Shown: in pieces, positions 5,911-10,838 of the stretch
How positions within the stretch are numbered: position 1 is the stretch's first letter
Layout: every line of letters starts with the position of its first letter
Source of the DNA: DATBFX01 sp036558305
GTDB lineage: Bacteria; Chloroflexota; Chloroflexia; Thermomicrobiales; UBA6265
Length of the DNA stretch: 10,838 bases
Direction of reading: 5' to 3'
Assembly (NCBI GenBank): GCA_036558305.1
Contig: DATBFX010000498.1
Span: 1-10,838 of the forward strand
The notes under the pieces: model-generated
Seen by the model: the letters and a program-made list of their open reading frames with translations, nothing else
Databases searched by the model: none
What the model was told of the DNA's origin: nothing
Position numbers and translations under genes: made by a program

Positions 5911-7671
5911 CTAATCCTCGACCTTGAAGTGCCGGCGCGGCCAACCGGTCGCACCGTCCGGTAGCGTGTCGCGGTCTTCCTGGATCATCACGGTGCCGGT
6001 TCCGTCCGTGGCGCGCATGATCATGGTGTACTTGCCCGGCTGGGCGTCGAACTGGTAGGCCCAGCGGACCCAGGTGAACGGCGGATTGAGCGAGGGCTCA
6101 AGCGTCGCATCCGCCCAGGTCTCGCCGTCGTCGAAACTGATTTCGACTCGTGAGATGCTGCGGTCGCCGGCCGAAGCGATCCCGGTGGCGATGTTCGGTC
6201 CGGTCTTCCAGGTGTCGCCGTCGTCGGGTTGGTCGATGCGGCCCCAAATCTGGAAGGTCGCGTCGTCGCTCCAGCCGCGCGTTTCCCAATACCCCTTGAA
6301 GTCGTTGTCGACGACCTCGATCCGATCGATCCACTTGACGTTCTTCATCCCGTAGATGTTCGGGATGATCAACCGGGCCGGGAACCCGTGGTCGTCGCGG
6401 AGGGGTGCGCCGTTCATCCCGACCACGACCAGGTTGTCCGGATCGAGACCGCGCTCGACCGGCACCGAATCTTCGTAGTCGTCCGCCGCGTGAAACTTGA
6501 GGTCGACCGCGCCCGGTTTGATCACCGCCTCGTTCAGCAGGTCCGCCAGCGGCACCCCCGTCCACTGGGCGGTACTGATCAGGTTGCCGTTGATCGGGTT
6601 GGAGATGCACCCGAGCGTCGTGATCTTCTGCGTCGTCGCCCGCGCTACGAGATCGTCGTAGGAGAGTTCGATCTCGTGTTCGACCAACCCGGTCACCTTC
6701 AACGACCAGCTCACCTTGCCGACCTTCGGATCGGAGAAGTTCTTGGAGACGTGGTAGAAGTCGTCGGTCTCCGTCAGCACCGGCGTGATCTTCTGCTCCG
6801 CGTCGAGTTCAACAAAGAGATCGAACGGATCGGGCGTGGCCTCGGCCGGAGCGTCCGACTGCAACGACGCCACCTCGTGCGACGCCACTTCCGAGACCGG
6901 CGTCGGCGGCTGCGTCGGTAGCGGGTGCCCCTGGCGCGCCCGTTGCGTGGCGACGATGTCCTCGACCGTCGTCTCGGGCTCGGTTGCCGTTGAGGTGGCC
7001 ACCGCCCGGGTCGGGCGCGGGTTGATCAACCGCCAGGTCGCCCCGCCGACCGTGACCACCGCCGCCAGCGTCGCCACACCCCAGCCCGCCCGGGCCAGTG
7101 CCGACCGCCGGCTGAGCACCTCCAGCCCGGTCGGTTCGACCACGCGGACGACGGCCGGGGCGGCGAGCAGCGCCCAGGCGATCGCGTACAGGGCGAAGGT
7201 GACGACGAGTTGGGTCAGGACGTCGCCCTGATACGAGCTGTCGCGCGCGAAGACCCCGAGGTGCGCGATCGGCATCACGACCACGAGCGTAAACAGCAGC
7301 AGCGCCGCGGCGACCGCAAACCCGGCGGCAAACCGGCCCACCGCGCCGCGACCGATCCGCCGGCTCAACCAACCGGCGACGTCCCCGGCCGCGTACCCGA
7401 CCGCGACGACGCCGACCAGCACCGCGACGAAGAGCGCCTTCTTGGCGTTGCCGCCGTAGTTCTCGGTCGCCGCGCCGAAGATCGAGAGCGGCGTCAACCG
7501 CGAGATCGCGGCGACGATGAACTCCGGGAAGGCCTGGACCACCCCGTTGTGCGACCAGTTGAGCCGCCAGACGAGCTGGACGGCCAGCATCACGAGCGCC
7601 GCCAGCAAACCGGCCTTGCCGGCCCGCCCAACCGGTGCCGCCTCCTCGGCGCTCCTCGTTCGATCGGTCAT
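5911..7671 (-). CDS. Membrane-anchored sulfite-oxidase-family molybdopterin oxidoreductase with internal Tat-like motif
   Basis: A 586-residue protein with five predicted membrane helices (about 20-38, 78-100, 113-138, 152-174, 193-211), a Pro/Thr-rich linker (about 215-285) and an extracytoplasmic molybdenum-cofactor domain (about 300-460) followed by an Ig-like dimerisation domain (about 480-586). The cofactor domain carries TTLGCISNPINGN with Cys355 as the expected molybdenum ligand, and GFPARLIIPNIYGMKNVKW, a hallmark of the sulfite oxidase/YedY-like fold. SRRSALA (187-193) just before helix 5 matches the core of a twin-arginine signal. This would let Tat move the folded cofactor domain after Sec inserts helices 1-4, as known for some actinobacterial Rieske and molybdoenzymes. 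The start is ATG at 7671 with GAGG seven bases before it; an upstream in-frame start at 7779 would add an Arg-rich tail and is disfavoured. The substrate cannot be told from sequence, and no partner heme protein is adjacent. Confidence 0.9.
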   Translation of the reverse strand: MTDRTRSAEEAAPVGRAGKAGLLAALVMLAVQLVWRLNWSHNGVVQAFPEFIVAAISRLTPLSIFGAATENYGGNAKKALFVAVLVGVVAVGYAAGDVAGWLSRRIGRGAVGRFAAGFAVAAALLLFTLVVVMPIAHLGVFARDSSYQGDVLTQLVVTFALYAIAWALLAAPAVVRVVEPTGLEVLSRRSALARAGWGVATLAAVVTVGGATWRLINPRPTRAVATSTATEPETTVEDIVATQRARQGHPLPTQPPTPVSEVASHEVASLQSDAPAEATPDPFDLFVELDAEQKITPVLTETDDFYHVSKNFSDPKVGKVSWSLKVTGLVEHEIELSYDDLVARATTQKITTLGCISNPINGNLISTAQWTGVPLADLLNEAVIKPGAVDLKFHAADDYEDSVPVERGLDPDNLVVVGMNGAPLRDDHGFPARLIIPNIYGMKNVKWIDRIEVVDNDFKGYWETRGWSDDATFQIWGRIDQPDDGDTWKTGPNIATGIASAGDRSISRVEISFDDGETWADATLEPSLNPPFTWVRWAYQFDAQPGKYTMIMRATDGTGTVMIQEDRDTLPDGATGWPRRHFKVED

Positions 7672-7783
7672 GGCAATACCCTCACGGTGGAGCCCCAGCC
7701 GGGGTCGGGGACGGCGGCCGAAGCGCGAGTCGACACGCCCAACGCATCGTTGCGCCGCGACGGTCGCATTCCATGCCACCGGC

Positions 7784-7821
7784 GTTACGCGCCCCGCACG
7801 CGTTGTTACGTGAATCTTACG
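7784..7821. promoter_or_regulatory. Three TTACG repeats at helical spacing upstream of the molybdoenzyme
   Basis: GTTACG (7784-7789), GTTACG (7805-7810) and CTTACG (7816-7821) lie 21 and 11 bp apart, two turns and one turn of the helix. The site is about 115-150 bp before the ATG at 7671. Direct repeats with an 11-bp period are typical of OmpR/PhoB-type response-regulator sites. This is a positional inference and chance is possible. Confidence 0.3.
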
Positions 7822-7880
7822 ACGACCGGATCACGCCGGATGGAGTCGCCCCGGCCACGGTCGCGCAGGCGACGGTCCGC

Positions 7881-8269
7881 TCATTGCCGGTAGGCGAAGG
7901 TCTGCCAGCCGGTCGAAAACCGCCAATGGAAAAGCTTGTTCGCAAAGTCCGTCTCTTGTCTCAGCAACCCCAACAGCAGCGGCTCAACGAACGCGATTGG
8001 CTTGGCAGGCAGAATCACGACGCCGTAGTGCCCGCGTGGGACTCCCCACGCGTGACTCCACCGATGCCACGCGTCGTGCAGTTCCTCGTAGTGGCTTTCG
8101 TTATGGGTGACCATGACCAGCCACGCTCAACCGCGGTCAGGAACTGTTTGGCATCGGTCGCCTGCTCCAGACCAAGCTGTTGGGCGGTCGTCACGCCGAA
8201 GCCCTGCGATCGCAATGAGCCGGCGAGCACGCGCGACACGTTGTGGTCGAAGTACTGATGGATCGTCAC
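7881..8269 (-). pseudogene. DUF5615-type PIN-like toxin, broken by a one-base frameshift
   Basis: The first part (8269 to about 8122) begins at GTG and encodes TIHQYFDHNVSRVLAGSLRS and then GFGVTTAQQLGLEQATDAKQ, the usual N-terminus of DUF5615 PIN-like proteins, with an early acidic residue (FDHN) and the G.GV.T...LGL..A.D pattern. It then loses frame after TAVERG. The continuation lies one base shifted as LVMVTHNESHYEELHDAW, including the family's V.THN motif, and runs to TGA at 7881-7883. Restoring one G in the GTGGCTGG stretch around 8120-8124 gives ERG-LVMVTHN, a normal family junction. The full protein would be about 129 residues. GTG lies three bases after the antitoxin stop, so the pair is one operon with coupled translation. 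It could be real inactivation of the toxin or an assembly/sequencing error. The DNA looks less GC-rich than its neighbours, as common for mobile toxin-antitoxin pairs. Confidence 0.75.
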
Positions 8270-8272
8270 CGA

Positions 8273-8557
8273 TCATGCCGTCGCGGCGAGGGCGGATTCG
8301 AGATCAAATTCTTCGTTCTCCGCGAGCCGCGCGTCGATCGCCCACTTGAAGCGACGATAGAACGCGACTGCCGCTTCGACCTCCATCAATGGAAGATCGT
8401 ACTCGGCCGCCGTGCGCTCCGCGTCGCGCTCGTTCGCGAGATAGTTGCCGATGATTGCCCACACGTTCACGCCGGAATCCTTGAGCCGGACATTGCCAGG
8501 ACCCGAGTGGATCGGATCGACCTCAACGTAGCGAAGGATCAGTTCTTTGTCGGTCAT
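8273..8557 (-). CDS. DUF433 family protein, probable antitoxin of the adjacent DUF5615-type toxin
   Basis: A 94-residue protein starting at ATG 8557, with AGAGGA nine bases upstream; in-frame extension to 8692 is Arg/Ser-rich and has no site, so it is rejected. The sequence GNVRLKDSGVNVWAIIGNYL followed by ER.AERTAAEYDLPLMEVEAAV and FYRRFKWAID matches the DUF433 pattern: a short strand, then a winged-helix or HTH-like region where a 'skip' between G.. and V..I......G. and a YdLp...v.aAl.yY motif are conserved. DUF433 proteins commonly precede DUF5615 PIN-like proteins and are regarded as antitoxins. It would bind and neutralise the toxin and may repress its own promoter. It appears intact while the toxin is frameshifted. 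The acidic C-terminal tail (ENEEFDLESALAATA) would suit toxin binding, which is inferred. Confidence 0.75.
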   Translation of the reverse strand: MTDKELILRYVEVDPIHSGPGNVRLKDSGVNVWAIIGNYLANERDAERTAAEYDLPLMEVEAAVAFYRRFKWAIDARLAENEEFDLESALAATA

Positions 8558-8715
8558 CGCATCGCGTCCTCTCGTCCCGGCGCGATCGTCGATCGGGATT
8601 CGATCCACGGAATGATCGTCGCTCTGGCATAGTCTACTCCGCCTGCCGGCACGCGATGTGCGCGACGAGGGAGCACGGTGATCCGCAGACAAGGGGCATC
8701 ATCCGTTCGGAACGC

Positions 8716-8720
8716 GGAGG
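8716..8720 (+). promoter_or_regulatory. Ribosome binding site for the GT87 gene (GTG start)
   Basis: GGAGG stands six bases before GTG at 8727, a near-ideal arrangement that fixes the start of the membrane glycosyltransferase despite the non-ATG codon. Confidence 0.75.
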
Positions 8721-8726
8721 CGCGCC

Positions 8727-10052
8727 GTGATCTTGGTGTCTCGGAAGGAAGAGAGCGGTACCGGCCTGGGTCGTGCGAGGACGGCCATCGTCGCCGCCTG
8801 GCGCCTCTACGCCCTCCTCTCGCTCATCCCCCTCCTCATCTTCGCCGACATCCTCGCCGGTCCCGGATCGCAGCGGCCGTTCGACCCCCTCAAGGGCGTC
8901 GACTTCGGCGCGTTCTACGGCGGTGCCACCCTCGTCCGCGAAGGCCACGCCAGTCAATTGGGCAACATGGACGCCCAGCGGACGGTGCAACACCGGATCC
9001 AGCAACGCGCTCGGACCGGCTGGAACTGGTACAACGCGCTGCCCCACCCGCCGATCGCCAGCGCCGTCATCGCGCCGCTGGCCTGGTTGCCGCTGCGCAC
9101 CGCTTTTTGGGTCTTCGCGGTTGCTGGTCTGGTCGCGGCCGCCGCCGCGGCCTGGGTCCTGGGAACCGGTCTCTGTCCGCGCGCCCCGGTTGCCGCCGCC
9201 CTCGTCCTGTTCGCCTTCGAGCCGATCTGGGACGTCGCCTGGTGGGGCCAGATCGACAGCTTCCTCCTCCTGCCCGTCGCCATCGGCTCGGTGATGCTGA
9301 TCCGCGACCGGAGTCGCGACCGGGACTTGGCGGCCGGTGCGCTGATCGGGATGCTCGCTCTCAAGCCGATCTTCGTCCCGCTGCCACTGCTGGCTCTTGC
9401 TTGGGGCCGGCGGCGCGCCGCCGTCGGCATGGTCCTGACCGGGGCCGTGCTCGGCTTCGGCTCGGTCGCCGTCGTCGGTCTCCACGGCGTGCGCGACTAC
9501 GTCGAACTCTCTCGCTACTACCAGCGGTTCACCGGATCGCCGATGATCGTGGAATGGCGCATGTACAACCTGCGCGGGATGGCCATCCGACTCCACCTGG
9601 GCGCGACCGACCACGCCCGGCTGGCGATCGTCCTGATCGCCTCCGCCGTCCTGGCCGCGGCCACCGTCGTGGTCGCGGGACGGGCGCTCCGCGCCGGACG
9701 GGCGCCCGATCTCGCGCTCGGCGCGGTCGTGCTCGGCACGCTGCTGACCGCCTACCACGTCCACGTCCAGAGTCTCGTCTTCCTCGTCGTGCCGCTGGCC
9801 GTCTGGATGGGCCGGTCGTTGGCGGCCGAGACGATCCCGCGGGCGCTCCTTTGGGCGAGCCCCGTGATCGCCGTCCACGCCGGGGCCGCGTTGCTGCGAC
9901 CGGACAAACCGTCGCCCTCGCCCGCGGCGGCGGGACTCGAAACGTACCTCACCGCCTGTTTGCTGGTGCTCCTCGTCGCGTCGACACTCGCGCTGGCGGT
10001 CCCGTCGCTGGCCCGCCGCGTCGGCTCTCTTACGCCGTTGCCGCGCTCGTGA
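8727..10052 (+). CDS. Polytopic GT87 / DUF2029 family glycosyltransferase (mannosyltransferase-like)
   Basis: A 441-residue integral membrane protein with roughly nine to eleven hydrophobic segments, the usual size for GT-C fold GT87 enzymes. These transfer a sugar, often mannose from polyprenyl-phosphate-mannose, to an extracytoplasmic lipid or glycan acceptor. Helix 1 (about 25-43) is followed by KGVDFGAFYGGA (57-66), with Asp59 at the position of the catalytic acidic residue of GT-C enzymes. Next comes WYNALPHPPIASAVIAPLAW (101-120), matching the 'NPYPP...L.APL' motif, then WGQIDSFLLLPVAI (173-186) and ALKPIFVPLP (211-220), also characteristic. TAYHVHVQSLVFLVVPL (341-357) corresponds to the late 'SPH.HDYDLV' region. 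It is flanked by a divergent toxin-antitoxin pair and a convergent phosphoesterase, so no glycan operon helps define the acceptor. The family call is good; the sugar and acceptor are unknown. Confidence 0.8.
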   Translation: MILVSRKEESGTGLGRARTAIVAAWRLYALLSLIPLLIFADILAGPGSQRPFDPLKGVDFGAFYGGATLVREGHASQLGNMDAQRTVQHRIQQRARTGWNWYNALPHPPIASAVIAPLAWLPLRTAFWVFAVAGLVAAAAAAWVLGTGLCPRAPVAAALVLFAFEPIWDVAWWGQIDSFLLLPVAIGSVMLIRDRSRDRDLAAGALIGMLALKPIFVPLPLLALAWGRRRAAVGMVLTGAVLGFGSVAVVGLHGVRDYVELSRYYQRFTGSPMIVEWRMYNLRGMAIRLHLGATDHARLAIVLIASAVLAAATVVVAGRALRAGRAPDLALGAVVLGTLLTAYHVHVQSLVFLVVPLAVWMGRSLAAETIPRALLWASPVIAVHAGAALLRPDKPSPSPAAAGLETYLTACLLVLLVASTLALAVPSLARRVGSLTPLPRS

Positions 10053-10548
10053 CGGCCAGGAGGTCGTCGAGTGCCACCGGCGCCAGCGTGTCCTCGATCT
10101 GCACCAGCCGGTAGCGACCGCGATGGCGTTGGTAGAAGTCGTCGTCCGCGTACTCGTGGTCGCGGTGGTCGTCGCTGTGGAAGTGGCCGTGGACGTTGAG
10201 CGTGCACCCCGGCGGCAGCGGCGTGATCGGTTTGTGGCTGAAGCAAACTCCCTTGAAGACGTAGTAGGTGCAGGCGAAGGCGAACCCATTCTCCAGGTAC
10301 CACTCCGGTCTCTGCCGGTCGTGGTTGCCGAGACAGAGGATCTTGCGGCCGTTCAGCCGCTTCATCAGGCGGTTCATCTCAATATTCCGCCCGAACGCGA
10401 CGTCCCCGAGGTGGAACACGACGTCGCCCTTCGCGACGACGCCGTTCCAGTTCTCGACGAGGACCCGATCGAACTGCTGCGGTCGGTTGTGATACTTCAC
10501 CATGTTGGCGTGGCCGAAGTGCGTGTCGGCGATGACGTAGATGTTCAT
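10030..10548 (-). CDS. Small calcineurin-like metallophosphoesterase
   Basis: A 172-residue protein with the complete set of metal-binding motifs of the calcineurin-like phosphoesterase superfamily: ADTHFGH (7-13, with Asp8 and His10), GDVVFHLGDVAFG (41-53, with Asp49), GNHD (74-77), FSHKP (103-107, with His105) and NVHGHFH (118-124). This is the compact type found in phages and bacteria, often near YfcE-like or RNA-ligase-associated enzymes, and hydrolyses phosphodiester or phosphomonoester bonds with two metal ions. The substrate is not evident. ATG at 10548 begins directly at the first beta-strand (MNIYVIADTH); a TTG at 10566 would add six residues but has no better site. No signal peptide, so cytoplasmic. 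Its stop lies 23 bp inside the end of the convergent GT87 gene. It is on the same strand as the PiT gene upstream, with a 142-bp gap containing a hairpin, so it may be a separate unit. Confidence 0.9.
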   Translation of the reverse strand: MNIYVIADTHFGHANMVKYHNRPQQFDRVLVENWNGVVAKGDVVFHLGDVAFGRNIEMNRLMKRLNGRKILCLGNHDRQRPEWYLENGFAFACTYYVFKGVCFSHKPITPLPPGCTLNVHGHFHSDDHRDHEYADDDFYQRHRGRYRLVQIEDTLAPVALDDLLAVTSAATA

Positions 10549-10612
10549 GCGCGAATCGTAGAGCAATGGGTCGCCCCGGTCCCAATCGCCGTTGGTGTGA
10601 ACGGCGTGCCTA

Positions 10613-10632
10613 CTTTCGGACCACCCCGAAAG
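10613..10632. terminator. Hairpin between PiT gene and phosphoesterase, possible terminator
   Basis: CTTTCGG (10613-10619) pairs with CCGAAAG (10626-10632) over a six-base loop, about 60 bp after the PiT stop on the minus strand. The following G/C-run stretch (10645-10686) can also pair (CCCCC with GGGGGG). No T-run follows, so termination is only a suggestion. Confidence 0.4.
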
Positions 10633-10690
10633 GCGCGCCCCCTCGTCTCCCCCGGGCGCCCTCTGGGCATTTGGGGGGGAAGGGGGCCGC

Positions 10691-10838
10691 TCAGTCGACG
10701 CCCGTCAGCAGGTGCAGGATCGAGTACATCGCCCATCCCGTGGCGATGCAGACCGGGATCGTCACCACCCAGGCCGTCACGATCCGCCCGGCAACGCCCC
10801 AGCGGACCGCCGAGGCCCGCCGCGTCGCCCCCACCCCC
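10691..10838 (-). CDS. PiT-family inorganic phosphate transporter, C-terminal fragment (5' end outside window)
   Basis: The minus strand is open from the window edge to TGA at 10691-10693 and encodes the last 48 residues of a larger protein. AVRWGVAGRIVTAWVVTIPV (residues 10-29 of the fragment) followed by a hydrophobic helix and the short tail LLTGVD matches the C-terminus of PiT transporters, whose duplicated 'GW...I..AW..T.P' signature ends the second half before a last helix. PiT proteins take up phosphate, often as a metal-phosphate complex, using the proton or sodium gradient. The family call rests on a short but characteristic stretch. The PhoU-like partner often found next to pit would lie outside the window. 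Confidence 0.75.
   Translation of the reverse strand, partial: GVGATRRASAVRWGVAGRIVTAWVVTIPVCIATGWAMYSILHLLTGVD

Noticed and set aside
7672..7779. Upstream start of the molybdoenzyme at 7779
   Set aside because: The added 36 residues are Arg-rich and unlike the family; ATG at 7671 has GAGG seven bases upstream.
8634..10289. A 551-residue minus-strand frame over the GT87 gene
   Set aside because: Composition is extreme (Arg, Asp, Gly, Gln), without motifs, and it is antisense to a membrane protein with family signatures on the plus strand.

Overview
The window is very GC-rich DNA with tightly packed genes on both strands, frequent GTG starts and clear GGAGG-type ribosome sites. The gene set fits a Gram-positive-like or monoderm lineage such as Chloroflexota (Thermomicrobia-like) or, less likely, an actinobacterium: MscL with a C-terminal zinc ribbon, a large XRE-ATPase-TPR regulator, a secreted prealbumin-like repeat protein, a five-helix membrane sulfite-oxidase-family enzyme and a GT87 mannosyltransferase-like protein. 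The lineage is inferred from gene content and composition only.

Layout from left to right. (1) 1-411 (+): C-terminal part of MscL, cut by the window edge. (2) 423-2864 (-): an 813-residue XRE/NB-ARC-type ATPase/TPR regulator, tail to tail with mscL across 11 bp. Its reading frame contains a 123-bp palindromic insert at 1602-1724 that adds exactly 41 codons and has no stop codon in any of the six frames. (3) 2865-3438: a non-coding region between divergent genes, with hairpins, a direct repeat and an operator-like palindrome. (4) 3439-5835 (+): an exported protein made of a signal peptide and eight tandem domains of about 96 residues, each with two conserved cysteines and an Asp-rich CDxYDGxxDG-like loop. 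(5) 5870-5905: a perfect 36-bp palindrome between convergent genes. (6) 5911-7671 (-): a membrane-anchored molybdopterin oxidoreductase with an internal twin-arginine motif before its last helix. (7) 7881-8557 (-): a DUF433/DUF5615-type toxin-antitoxin pair whose toxin gene has a one-base frameshift, in visibly less GC-rich DNA. (8) 8727-10052 (+): a polytopic GT87/DUF2029 glycosyltransferase. (9) 10030-10548 (-): a small metallophosphoesterase overlapping the end of the GT87 gene by 23 bp. (10) 10691-10838 (-): the C-terminus of a PiT-family phosphate transporter, cut by the window edge.

The genes do not form one obvious pathway. Most look like single-gene units, and only the toxin-antitoxin pair is an evident operon. 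Several encode envelope proteins (MscL, the repeat protein, the molybdoenzyme, GT87, PiT). The strongest candidates for something undescribed are the in-frame, six-frame-open palindromic insert in the regulator and the eight-domain cysteine/Asp repeat protein with its alternating two-domain duplication pattern.
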